Below, piece after piece: positions 10,550-29,855 of a stretch of DNA of 64,000 nt (the first letter of the stretch is position 1; each line of letters starts with the position of its first letter). Made by a program: the position numbers and the translations under genes. Where the stretch lies: positions 8,432,001-8,496,000 of the forward strand of contig CP075494.1 in NCBI GenBank assembly GCA_021613535.1, written 5' to 3'. A model generated the notes under the pieces. The model worked only from the letters and a program-made list of their open reading frames with translations, was not told the origin of the DNA and ran no database searches. Source of the DNA: Adineta vaga. Lineage: Eukaryota; Rotifera.

Positions 10550-11462
10550 TTATCGGTTAAATCGTCTCATAAATAGATGCACCATTAATGCAATGGCAGA
10601 TAGAGTATAGAAGATTTGTGTTAATAGTTTTCTTCCTTGATTAGAATCTTCAGAAAATTCACTATCAATATCGCCACCACAACAATAAACTTGACGATTT
10701 GTTTCTTCTTCACAACACTGATTATCTCCGGTTGTTGTATAACATTGAATTTCTGTTGAATTACTAGTATCCATTGTACAATAGTAATAAGAACCTGAAC
10801 TAGTCGCTGGTGTTGTATATCGATTTGATGAAGAACGTGATCGATAATGATAAAATCGAGAGACTGGAAGAAAAACATGTCGAGTACGACTCCATAACCA
10901 TCCACTTGGACGAGAAATCACTGCTCCAGTACGTGTATTACGATAGCGAGTAGCAATGGAAGATGATCGCCGACTACTACTTCGACTACTTCGGCTCGAT
11001 ACACGAGAACCACCACGAGACCTAGATCGACGAGGTTGATGAATTTTTTCCACATGTACTTCTAAAAAAAACAATACTTTTAACAAGATGAACTAGCGAC
11101 TCTCTCTCATCATATATGTATACAGATGTCCTTCTCAATTCAACTGCTGACCTTTCCCTTTCAATACGTGTTCGATAGACAGATGTATTGAATGTTTTAT
11201 TTTAAAATGTTAACTTACCATCGAGTATATTTTGATTTTCTTGTTGATGATGATGATGATGATTTCTTGATTTCAACCATTTTTCACAAAAATTTTCCCA
11301 ATGTCGATTTTCAATGGACGATAAATCTTCATCATGTAAATCATCACAGATATTTTCTAATAAATGCTTCACTTTCTTTTCTGACTGTTTTGATGCAGTA
11401 ATATCTCGAATTTCATAAAATAAGAATACAGTCACAGTTAATATTAATACTTCAGTTCTCAT
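10550..11462 (-). CDS. Small secreted/anchored Cys-rich protein, Shisa-like layout
   Basis: Two exons, 11219-11462 and 10550-11061, joined in frame to 251 aa. Starts with a hydrophobic signal sequence (MRTEVLILTVTVFLFYEI). Then come an acidic/charged segment, a His run, a long Arg/Ser-rich stretch, a compact Cys cluster (YYYCTMD...IQCY...NQCCEEE...VYCCGGD) and a C-terminal hydrophobic helix (IFYTLSAIALMVHLFM) with a basic RRFNR end. The Cx14Cx8CCx8CC spacing followed by a TM helix recalls Shisa-type extracellular domains, but overall similarity is weak and the RS-rich segment is unusual for that family. Function unknown. Confidence 0.7.
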
Positions 11463-12692
11463 TTCGATCAACACGATTTGAGTAATAAAATGAATGATAT
11501 GCGAGAAGAAATAAGAACAAAATATATATATACATATATGTTTTTTTCTTTTCGTTTCTCTATACAATTGCACAGGGCAATAGATGTATGTAGAGAATAT
11601 AATTCAACGATATACTTATGTTTCAATGTCAGCTTATACATAGAAATATATATTTATCGAAAGGAAGAAGGTGGAATTACATATAATCATTCGACTGAGA
11701 TTTTATTTATTTGTAGATCATAAGCTTGTGATAGTTTGTTTCATCTGTCGTAATCATCAGATTGTTTGAATGGTAAGATGTATGAAAATCTATGCATTGT
11801 TTTTATTCTTCGAAAATTAATTAAATGTTTCGTTTATATGTTGTTTTTTGTATGTATGAATGAATAGTATTTACTTAAATAGGCTATCTAGATTAAATGA
11901 ATGCACACAAAAGGTTATTCTTATGTAAGAAATCAAGTCATAAATAATGATTTTACTTAACTTGATATATTTACTTGTTTTGCAAATGACAAAACAATGA
12001 TTTATCAATGATACTTGTGTAGTATTGATCATTCTTACACTCGCTTAAATACGATCAATAAATTTTTATGCTGTGATGAGAATGTTCATCTATCAACTAT
12101 TAATCGAACATAACAAGACTTTTTGATAGATAACTTTGATAAAATGGGAGAGACGTGTATAGTTAAAAAATGCGTCATTGAGCCAGAAAAAATAGTAACG
12201 GATCGATACATTCTTGGTATAGACAAAAATAAAAGAGTTCCTTTGAAATCTTTAACTGTTCACTATCAATACTTATGATATATCATATCTAAAATTCAGT
12301 ATTTATTTTATTTAATGAATAATGGTCGAAGTTGTATTGATCGTTCTTTTCACATCAACTTTTTTCTTATGATGACTCAGACTATTTGATTGATGATTGA
12401 TCATAAGAGCAATAGTACAATTGTTTCGTACTGAATGCTGTGTCAATTGTTGAAATACCATGAAATTCTTCATTTTTTTGTGCCGACTGACTCATCACAC
12501 GCCCTTACTTGAATCACTGCATTGTAATCGTTTACTAACATGACGAAGGGATTCATTGAGAGCCTGTTTTTTTTCTGTTTTTGATGAGTCATATATAAGT
12601 TTTGGTTGTGTTCTCTTGCGCATTCTCCCTATATAAGTAGGTCACAAGTTATGATAAAAAGAATTTATTTTCATTAAAAAGCACAAAATAAG
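11463..12692. other. Intergenic upstream of tubulin
   Basis: AT-rich, with no supported gene. The right end carries the likely core promoter of the tubulin gene. Confidence 0.5.
12630..12637 (+). promoter_or_regulatory. TATA-like element of alpha-tubulin
   Basis: TATATAAG about 56 nt before the tubulin ATG, in a locally less AT-rich context (CTCCC TATATAAG TAGG). Plausible TATA box. Confidence 0.4.
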
Positions 12693-14466
<1,774 letters not shown>

Positions 14467-15087
14467 ATATTTCATTCTGTTTGACAGTTTTTTTTATATC
14501 AACTAATAATAACGAATATTTGTAAGATGTTTTCAATCAAAATGAAGAAAATTAATAAATATCAGTACAGTAATGATTAATATCAATGCAGATAAGATCT
14601 TTTCATTTCAATACCTTTTGATAAACAAATAACTTCAGACTATAGTATTGAATATGTTTGTTGATGTGGAACTTATGATATACAAACATTCATGTAACAT
14701 CTTTCAGTTATTTCATACGATTATGAATAAGATAAGAATGATATCAAGGCAAAATCATTCAATATTAATCAAAATATTTCATTACCATCAATCTATATTT
14801 AACTTCATTTCGATTGCTAATAGATGATTGAAATTTCGAAATGTGAAAATTTGTATTCTTATCAATATTTTGAGTCATTATCAATATCTAAATAGAACCA
14901 TTAGTACTTACGAAAGCTGCCAATGTTTGTCATTGGCTGATGCAATAACTACAATGACGTACGCCACTCTATTTATAAATGCTACTGATATTTTCAACGT
15001 TCTACAATCCATGTGCGATCGAAAGAGAATCGTTCTTTTCTTTTACTGTTTTTACAGTCCAAGCATTGTTGTTTATTTTTCAGATAG
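14467..15087. other. Intergenic tubulin / ABC transporter
   Basis: AT-rich; 3' flank of tubulin and 5' flank of the transporter. No gene seen. Confidence 0.5.
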
Positions 15088-20353
<5,266 letters not shown>

Positions 20354-20853
20354 ATTGGATAGAGGAAGAAATTTGATGCGTATATATATCTCATCATTCA
20401 TATTCGGATGTTGATACTTGTTGATCAGATGTGCAACGAATTATTGTCAAGAATCAATAAGGAAAATAGAAATTTTGAAAATAATTGAAAAGTAGCATAT
20501 CACAATGTTATGTATTCTATTATCAAAAAATAAATTCGATCATCAGTAATAATCAATTCTTCGAATTCATTAGGTCCCTTTTGCTATACAATATTCTTTA
20601 TTTATGGATACGTGATCTACTTGTTTAAATTGTCACAATTAGATATTAAAAAAAAAGAAAACAAGAGAAGAACTTCCTGAAATCATCACTTATTTTACAC
20701 ATTGATAACAAGAGACTAAAAAGAGAAGCACATTATCTGAACAACAATTAAGAACAAGAAGAAAAATAAGCTACTGAGTGTTTATGATTAATCAGATATG
20801 AAATGACTAGATTTTGAAAACAATGAAGAAGCAATAAAAAACACAGATGTCAT
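20354..20853. other. Intergenic, convergent 3' ends of ABCC and Robo
   Basis: Two genes converge here. AT-rich, with AATAAA-like motifs (for example near 20529); no gene seen. Confidence 0.5.
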
Positions 20854-23800
20854 CTATACATTTGGACTAAGAAAACTTGGTCCACGTTCGAAATTTACTA
20901 ATGACGATGGATTAGAATCATCATGTTGCTGAATATCTGTATCAGAAAAGATTGAACCTTCGCTGCTCATATGATTTTGTTCTTGAGTTGATTTGATTGA
21001 ATGATTATGCTTATCGGTTGATGTAGAAGATATACTTTCGAGATGATTACCATTGATTGAACCTGCCCATGAAGTTATAATGGCTTCTATTATGTAAAAT
21101 ACACAATTTATCTTGTTATAAAAACAAAACATATGATACTGACCTTCACCTACTGCTTTCATCATTGATAAATCAGAAGATTGATGTTCAATTCTGAAAA
21201 GATAAAACGAGTATATTCAGTGTTATCTATAGATTCGAATATGCAAAGACTTACGTTACAGGACTGTTTGTTAATAGTTGATTATTCTCAGTATTCATTT
21301 TGATCATTTCATTTGTATTTGTCATTGGAAATGTATTTGTTGAATTATTATTATCATGATGCATTAAAGATGTTGGAATTATTCGATGTGTTGATGATGG
21401 TGTATGTGGATGAGATTGTGATGTACAATGTAGACAATGATGACGATATTGACCATATGATGTACGTGACTGAGAACGATATTGTAATGTTGAAGATGAA
21501 TGATGATCTAGCCAGGGTGGTTGATATTGTACTGAAGTTGATGATACTGTTCTTTGTTGTTGAGAATCAAATAATTGATGAGGTGATGATATTGGTGTAT
21601 GAATTGTTTCCGACTAAAAAATACAAATGAATAAATAATCGTAAATTTCAAGAAAGATTATTTACATAAATCGGTGTTGTTTGTTGAAATATGCCTGTTG
21701 TTGCATATGGATTTAATTGTTGTTGTCGAGATTCATGTAACAAGGCATTGATTGGATTTTTATGTATACTCATGGAATAATGTTCGCTATTACTACTCGC
21801 TGATGCTGCAGTGGTCGAACAACATTGAAGACGAATACTATTTGGTATTGAATCCAACCATAAGGCAGGTACTGGTGGTGGTGGTAGTGGAGTATCTTTG
21901 ATTAAATCATAACGATTTCCATTACTTAATGTTTTATGAATAGGTAATTCAACTGATTGATTCGATGACGAGGGTGAATTATTAAATTTCATTGGATGAC
22001 GATGTTGTTGAGTTAAATAATGAAAACATAACCATATACCATAGGAAAATGCGCAAGTAAAACAAATACTGGAAAGAATAATAACTGGTAAAAACCATGG
22101 TTCAGATATGAATTGACGTAGACGATGTCTAAATCGACTTTGATTGATATGTAAAAATTTCGTGTCTAAAATAAAACATTAAAAGATTTTTTCAATCAGT
22201 AAAATCATTGTTCTTACTCATTGTAACACAAATCGGTTGAGAATAGCGTCCATAACCTATTCGTGTTCGTGCAGCGATACTAATACAATATTCGGCATTT
22301 TCAATGAGACTTTTAATGAATAATCCTTTGACATCTGAACTAATATTTGTTAAACGTATTGAATTTGTTTCATTTGTAGTTAAACAATGAATCTTATAGG
22401 CAATAATATCTCCGTTGGTTTCATTTTCTAATGGTGGATTCCATCGAACAGAAAGACTAGTTATCGATAATAATTGAACATGAATATTTGTTGGTGCTGT
22501 TAGAGGAGTACTTTCTAATGTTCTTGTAGTAATAGTATTACTTGAGCGACCTGGTAGATCCATCATTGGTACTACGTAAATAGAATAATCTCGATTTGGT
22601 CGAAGATTATTGATGGTATAACTTGTAACAGAATTTGTGATTGTTTCAATACGTTCATTTGCTTCTTTGTCATTAATAATATAAATAGAAATTCGTTTGA
22701 TTAAATGATTTTTTTGTAGAATATTCCATTTTATTGTCATACTTGTTTCTTGAATAGTAATTGGATCATATAAATAGATTAAATCATCATTTGATGATTG
22801 ATTCGTTCGTGTTTCGATCAATTCTGATAAGATCGATGGTGGACCATAACCAAATGAATTTCGTGCACGAATAAGAAATTGATACGTTGTATTTGATTTC
22901 AGATTATTGATCATTTGTTGAGTGTTCGAAGTTTTTGTGATATAACGTTCCCATTGAAGATTTTTATTCATTGGATTAAGATCAAAATATTCAATAAGAT
23001 AATCCAGAATATCTGTTGATCGAATATTCCAAGACAATTCAATTGAATTACTATTTATTGTCATAGGTAATGGTTGTGATGGAGCTGATGGAAGATGTTT
23101 TCGTTCAATACGATCCAATTTCGTATCTGAACGTGTAACTTCAACAGTTAAAGTAGCAGTCCATACAGTTTCTTCGTGATTTGTATTTGTTGAAATACAT
23201 TTATACACGCCAGCATCATTTCTGAAAGGCATTTATTAAATATTAATAGAGAACAAAATATCTTTTATTTACTTTTCTGAATGTCGAATAATTAAGTCAT
23301 AATTGATTTCAATACGATATTTTCGATTCTCTTCAATTCGAATTGTTTTATGTGGACGATAAGATGATGTAAACCACCATTGAACAGTATTTTCATCATT
23401 TGATTGACATGAAAATATCACTTGAGTACCAAGCGGTACAGTTTGATTATTTGGAACATAGAAAACAATCGGTGGTGGTTTGATTTTTTCGACATTTAAT
23501 TCAACTAAACCTTGACTTTGATGATCATTATTTTGATACGAACATCGAAATAACATATGATGATAAAATTCTCGAATAGAATCAATCCGAAAACTATATT
23601 GAGTTTGATCAATAAAATCAAATGTAAAATTATTCAATTCAGTTTGATTATTAATTATCCAGGAGATTTTCTTTTCCGAATTAAATGGTAATGGACATTC
23701 AATAACTGCTGATCGTCCAGCATAAAGTGTTAGATTTGTTTGACTATAGAAAATTTCTTGATTATTCAACGTGTCTTTTTCATATACAGCAAGAAAAATT

Positions 23801-24745
23801 TGTTTAGTAAAAACATGTTGTTGTAAACGAGCCATACAAATATAAATGCCACTTCGATTGAATTCAATTGATGAAAGATCAAGAGTAGAATTTCGAATTA
23901 TCGTAGTTCGAAAATGCCATTCAAGTTCATATTGATCATTATCTGTTTGACATTGTAAATGAATGGATTGTCTAGCACGTAGATCAACGCGTGATGATGA
24001 TGGTTGAATAGTTAATTTTGGTCGATGAAATTCAGTTAAATACGCTGGAGATGATTGACGAATAAGACCATTCGATGCAATACAACGATAAGAACCAAAA
24101 TCAGATCGTTGTACTGATGACAAAACAAGATCATAACGATCAAGAGGGATTGATAAATTTTTGTTATCTTTTGACCAATATACTTTTGGACTTGGTGAAC
24201 CATACGGTGGCTGACAAGATAAACGAACTTGTTCACCAATTGAAACACTTGTTGACAAAGGTGAAATAATAAATTCTTTCTCAAGTTCTACAAAACATAT
24301 TTTCATTAGAAAACGTTTTTTTTTTTGTATTAAGTTTAAACATACTTAAAAATTGTATTCGTGCTTTTCGACTTTCTGTTTGTCCATGAGAATTCTTTGC
24401 AATACAATAATAAATACCTGCATCTTGTGGCATGGTATTAATTACATGTAATGCCATAAATTCTGTAATAATTCGTGCATTTGGATCAATTGTTACTAAT
24501 CGACCATCTTTATACCAATCAATTTGAAGATCATCTAATGTAGATGATTCTGCACGACAATGAATGGCCATGGGTTTATCTAATTCTGCAGTTATATCTT
24601 GAGGTTGTTCGATAATAACCGGAGGATTGTTATTACTTTGACATAAATCTAATATATACATCGATTTTTAATAAAAAAAAAAGAACTTTCTCTTGTAAAT
24701 CTACTTACGAAATAAGAATAAAACGAAAAGAAATTGAATCATCAT
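20854..24745 (-). CDS. ROBO: Roundabout-type axon guidance receptor (5 Ig + 3 FN3)
   Basis: Eight exons (24709-24745, 24346-24648, 23273-24287, 22218-23221, 21666-22165, 21255-21613, 21144-21193, 20854-21086) sum to 1,167 codons with no frame error. Signal peptide MMIQFLFVLFLF, then five Ig domains: Ig1 PPVIIEQPQDI...GIYYC, Ig2 FIISPLSTSVSIGE...LSCQPPYGSPSP (very Robo-like), Ig3, Ig4 and Ig5 ending DAGVYKC. Three FN3 domains, a TM helix (WFLPVIILSSICFTCAFSYG) and a cytoplasmic tail follow. The tail has TPLPPPPVPALW (an LPPPP, CC2-like Ena/VASP site) and NPYATTG (resembling the Robo PYATT tyrosine motif). The domain count matches Robo exactly. Slit is the expected ligand. Confidence 0.9.
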
Positions 24746-25655
24746 GCTTGAATAATACTAATCATCAATCTGAAAGTAAAAATAGACTAGAAAAAAAGAG
24801 AATGTTTTTTTATCTTCTCATTAAATTGATCCTAAGTATCAACTATCGATGACCACTGTCCAAAGCAAAAAAAAACGATTAATAATCGCTAATTTATTCT
24901 GCGACTGGTGCCGCGACGACGAAGACAGATGGAATGCCGACAAGAAATATTTGAGACTGTTGCCCCAGTCTTCTTTGTCTTGCAGACAATGATGATGAAA
25001 AGACTAATATAAATGAACGATGCAATGATGATATTTGTCTCGCATACTCATCTCATCGAACTTCGACTCGTTTGTCAACAGAAGAAGAAGAAGAGGAAGA
25101 TTACACAATCATATGAGAAAAAGAGAAAGATAGAGACGACAGACAACGAACTATATGAATCACAGTCACGGACATCGATCCAGCGTCATCGCTTGTCCAT
25201 CTTACTTGCAATTAACATTTTTTCTATTAGACACGTACATCATCACGACGTGATATATGTAAATGACACTTGCCAAACACTTTAGATCACAGTTTAATGA
25301 ACAATTCAAGTGGTTTTCTCTTCTTCTTTTTTTAATGTTAGAAAAAAAGAAAAAAAATATTGATGCTTGATTATAAAACGCATTAATGTGGAAGATTTTT
25401 TCTTATCTGAATAATTATTTTATACTTCAACTCACTTGTCGGCATGCGACTAAATTAGTAACGATCAATACACACATTTTAGACGAAATCTATACCGGTA
25501 ATTATTGTTTCTTCTTAGTACATCATTCATAGAATTGATTAGGACGGAAAAAGAAAGTTTCGACATAACACATATACACACACAATGATCTTGTTAATGA
25601 AGTTATACAGAACTGTCCATGAATTTTGAAAGAACATATGTTTGTATTTAGAATT

Positions 25656-25677
25656 CAATCAATCAATCAATCAATCA
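25656..25677. repeat. (CAAT)n microsatellite
   Basis: About five tandem CAAT units in intergenic DNA. Confidence 0.8.
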
Positions 25678-27023
25678 AAAAAGAAAAGAAAATAACTAGA
25701 CAGAGCAAGGTAAATGTACAATAAAATAATCTGTTTGTTAGAAAGAAAATGTTGAACAGACAAAGACTAACTCGTTCTTATTCAATGATGACATGATTTA
25801 TGAGACAACACACTAGTAACAATCAAATGCATGAGACCAAAAAACAATTAGAGAACAGTCGAGTGAGATAGAAAGAAGAGGGAAAAAATGGATGGATTAT
25901 GAATAGAAAGAACAAATGTGTTAAGCCGATATAACCATTTTTACTTGACACAGATGACAAAGTGACCATTACGATTTGTAATAGGATTGAGAAGAAAGAA
26001 AACGAACAATAGCTGATATTCTCTTGTATGACAGATTAAAATGTGAAATTCATTCAATGTTTTATCTCGATAATGTATTTAACTTCATACTCAAATATCT
26101 CTTCATTTTCTCTCTCTCTCTCCCTCTCTCCATTCAAATTGAAGGTTAAAGGAGCATATTTCAAGAGTTGAAAAGAGATTGCGTATGTAATTGTACTTAT
26201 CAATATCTATATACTTTTATAATGTATATTTGTCAAGTAATACTAAAGAACTCAAATCATATCGTGTAATGAAACAGAAAATATCAAAAAAAGTTTCATC
26301 ACTGATGATGTCATACGAGAAAAGTTCTGTCAGTGTGTATAGACATATAATGATGAAGTTTTGTCAATGTTCATAATCTTCTTGTCGATTTATGCAATAG
26401 ACATAAATGATGTTTACATTAAATCATATCAGATATATGAAGGTTATCAGAGAAAAAAAGAAACAGCAGTCATTATCGTTAATACGATTTGCTTTCCAGC
26501 TGCTCTGTTTTGATACAATATATAAATATATCAATTAAATTAAGACAAGAGAGAAGAAAAATCGATGATTTCCGTCGAGATGTCAAAATACAATTTTATT
26601 CAATCGGAAATGAAAATATTTTCCTATGCATATTTAATCGATCATTTGTAATCGAATTATTTAACTTACGTGTGTATACATACGTAGGACAATTGTTCGT
26701 CGATGAAAAGTAAGAAGAAGAAAAAATGGGGTATATGTCTGGCATCGAGACGTTCATTTACTCTGGTTCATGTCATTGTCGACATGCTCTGAACGATAAG
26801 AACATTGACGAACAAAATGAATGCTCATAAAAAAAGAAGATTTTTTTGTTCACATATATAAAAAAAAGGAGAGAAGAGGGAGAGAAAGAAACGATACGAA
26901 GGGAAAAAGGAAGGAGATCGTTGCGTAAGAAAGAACTACCGCATACTGTCAAAGTGATTAATCTTCATTGCTTCCTGGCACACTCTATGTCGACATACAA
27001 AAGAAGCTAAATGAAGGAAGTTA

Positions 27024-27049
27024 AAGAGAGAGAGAGAGAGATAGAGAGA
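27024..27049. repeat. (AG)n microsatellite
   Basis: Near-perfect AG dinucleotide run with one T interruption. Confidence 0.8.
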
Positions 27050-28101
27050 AGAATAGGGCGTATCATATATTAATATTTATGTATCTTTTCTTGAGGTTAG
27101 TCAACCTTGATTCATTTCAATTAAACGATGAAATGTTCCCATAGGAATTTAATATTTATTTATCAGGGGTTAAAAGACAACACAACAAAGGCATCGTCTT
27201 CTGATTACACGTACTAACCTTGCATAGGTGTCATTTGACAATAGAATTAATCGAAAGACTATCGAACGGATGCATCATTCCCAAGACAATTATGTTTCTG
27301 AAGAACAAAGCATAGGAAACGGAAATAGATATTTATGAATATGTAAGAAAGATATTCTCAAGGATTTAACAAGAGAAGTTGTCTTTCAAAAGAAATCCAT
27401 TCCTAGCAATCAAATAAGGACAACGATGTTGTCTATAATTGACCCAGTTAAACAGACAGTTTAATAAAAGAAAAGAGAAGAAAAAGTTGAACGAGATTAA
27501 TGTGCGTGACAAGTTCTTCTTTCTTATTATTTCTCCGAACGATGATGACAATGTGCTAGACCAATTAAACAATCAAGAACTGAATGTAAAATAAAAGTCA
27601 CTCTGGTCATATCCTGTTTGTCTATTTTTTTCATTGGATGTTATATATAAACTTTATCTTACTGTATATTGTCGATGGACTATCGTGCACAATTTTAGAA
27701 CATCCTTGAATAGTCAAGACGGATGAAAAATAATGAGATGTTTGCAATTGGGAACTGTCTATGTCTGCATTTGCCTTCAATCATAAATTGAACTTGCTTA
27801 AGGCTAGTTGCATTAAATGATGTATGGACGTTACTACCGCTTTCGCCGACGATAGAAACGATAATGATTTTGATTGTATTTTGACTGTATGAGAAAAAAT
27901 TCCATATGAACTAAGAAAAGAGACAGAATGATGATGTGTGACTAATAGAGTTAGAACGAGAGAGGAAAATTCAATTGACACTTGCTTCTCGATGATCGAA
28001 TGATAGTAGAGTCTCTATCATAAATCATTATTGTTACTTTCGTTTTTTGTTTCTCTCTCATGTATATTCTTCAACAGATCCAAGAGCCAATTTCATTAAC
28101 T

Positions 28102-28146
28102 ATCATCGTCATCATCATCATCTTCTTCTTCTTCTTCTTCTTCTTT
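28102..28146. repeat. (TCA)n/(TTC)n compound microsatellite
   Basis: TCA repeats grade into TTC repeats; upstream of the SelP-like gene. Confidence 0.8.
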
Positions 28147-28327
28147 TAGTTCATACTAAAAGGTTAATGTTGTAACTAGCATGTGCTATCTAATGCAATG
28201 CAGAACATTAACAGTATAATGTATACTGTTTCCTTTTTTGTATAATGAAGAAAAATGTCGGTTGTCAGTATGATATGAGTTAATCGCTATGCGATGATGA
28301 AGACACAGATCATTTCAAGCTTAGAAT

Positions 28328-28967
28328 ATGTATCGGCAGGAAGTTCTTGTTCTCCTTATTTTATGTCTTGTTTCTATTCAAGCAAATCCTGATCGAGGAT
28401 TAGTATGCATACGTAATTTGAAAATTAACGGTACAAATTTAATAACTGATTATCGTAAACAAATACTTGTTTTGGGTGTTACCCATCTTGGATGTCAAGC
28501 TTGTCGAAATCAAGCTATCAGGTAGAATATTGGATGTTTTATATTTCTTCTATAAGATTATCTAAAATAGATACAATGATCTGTATCGTGATCTTGAACA
28601 TCATAATATACGTGAACCAGATGTACGTTTAGTACTTGTTAATGAAGAAACAGCTACACAATACTTACCTGGAATGAATTATGGTAAAATTCGACTATTT
28701 CAAGACAGTTATAGAGATCTTGCCATTGACAAATTAGGTTATTATGGTCAACGATTAAATAATCTTATATTCGGAAGGTGAAAAAATGATTTCCTTATAT
28801 AGTTATATAATTATAATAAAGATTTCCTATTTAGATGTGGTTATCTAGTTTATTCTCAAACCTATCCGCAATCAAATCTTGAAGAGGAAACAAATTATCA
28901 ACAACTTCTTCGAATTATTATTGCAGTTGCTAAATATAAACAACCTTGTCCAACAATGTGTAGTTGA
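28328..28967 (+). CDS. Selenoprotein-P N-domain-like secreted thioredoxin-fold protein (Cys form)
   Basis: Three exons, 28328-28521, 28571-28777 and 28835-28967, join to 178 codons (177 aa). N-terminal signal peptide (VLVLLILCLVSIQA), then a beta strand and CxxC redox site (ILVLGVTHLGCQACRNQ) at the place where SelP carries UxxC. LYRDLEHHNI...VRLVLVN follows, and a late FGRCGYLVYSQTYP segment that mirrors the RCGRLVYHLG region of selenoprotein P. Ends with CPTMCS before TGA. The SelP Sec/His-rich C-terminal tail is absent. Likely a secreted or ER redox protein. Sec at the TGA is unlikely, because the fold is complete there and the continuation is low-complexity. Family call from motif order only. 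Confidence 0.72.
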
Positions 28968-29855
28968 ACTGAATTCTTTTTTTTCCTTTTTGCTCTCTTT
29001 CTCTCTCTCATATATTAATAGCGTAGTTAAAATAGCATTTGTTTGATCAATAAATATGAAATATTTATGTAGTAGAATGAATGATTTCTTGATATTCTTT
29101 GCTATCTAATATTAAGTCATTTGTTTTGCTTCTTCAATAAGTATGATAGATAAGATAAAGGTTGTTTTTCCGATCTTGATGGAAAGGAAAGATATATCAT
29201 AGTTCGATCATACATGTATGGAAATGATCTTTGACTTCTATGAATACATCCTTTGGAAAATCAGTATGTTTCCTGACTGTATGAAATGTGATAACAAATA
29301 CATATATTTTTATTTAATTGTAGTGTTGCTCACGCTATTCTAAATAATGTGTACATATGTTTATTATGCCAAAGATGATTTATGTGTGTGTGTGTGTGAG
29401 TCTAAACTTATGCGCACTATTATTATAAGAAAACGAACGAGAAAGAAAAAAAACTGAATGAGGTCAACTCACAAAACCAGCAGAAACAAAAGAAAAAGCA
29501 AAAGAAGATTATCAATACAAGGACAAAAAGCAATCGAAGTTTCTTCGATGGAAACAGAAGAAGCCAGACAAACGAGAGAAAAAAAAACGTGGAGAAAAAG
29601 AAAAAATCAATACAATTATCTTTTTCTTTTTTCAATCAAACCTTCTTTTGCTACATTTGAGATCAATAGATGCAATAAGAATAAACACACACACAACAAT
29701 GAAAGCTGAGAGCTACACACAGAAGCAAAAAATGCGGGTATTATATACGAATGAGTATCTCGAGAGGAGAAGAAGAAGAAGAAGAAAAAGAATTGTCTAC
29801 AAAAAAAAAGAACAACACGACAACACTAGATGATAATGAGCAAATTTTTCATGGT
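28968..29855. other. Intergenic SelP-like / adducin 3' end
   Basis: AT- and purine-rich, with a (TG)n run at 29382-29398. Two overlapping purine-rich open frames at about 29458-29830 are low complexity and not credible genes. Likely the adducin 3' UTR. Confidence 0.5.
29382..29398. repeat. (TG)n microsatellite
   Basis: About eight TG units in intergenic DNA. Confidence 0.8.

Larger units (their letters stand above)
24746..28327. other. Longest intergenic region, between Robo and SelP-like
   Basis: A 3.6-kb gap between divergently transcribed genes, much longer than the other gaps here. It contains several purine-rich and microsatellite tracts (25656-25677, 27024-27049, 28102-28146) and no frame with codon structure or domain features. 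Probably 5' UTR, first intron or regulatory DNA for Robo. Confidence 0.5.

Noticed and set aside
21313-21630. Plus-strand 105-codon frame
   Set aside because: Antisense shadow of a Robo cytoplasmic exon; low-complexity Asp/Met-rich product.
25013-25285. 90-codon frame upstream of Robo
   Set aside because: No hydrophobic, domain or codon-bias signal; purine-rich tract.
28965-28967. TGA of the SelP-like gene read as selenocysteine
   Set aside because: The fold is complete at CPTMCS, and the continuation is a low-complexity Phe/Leu stretch ending within about 17 codons.
29458-29833. Two overlapping Lys/Arg-rich small proteins
   Set aside because: Purine-tract artefacts with no domain features, in a probable 3' UTR.
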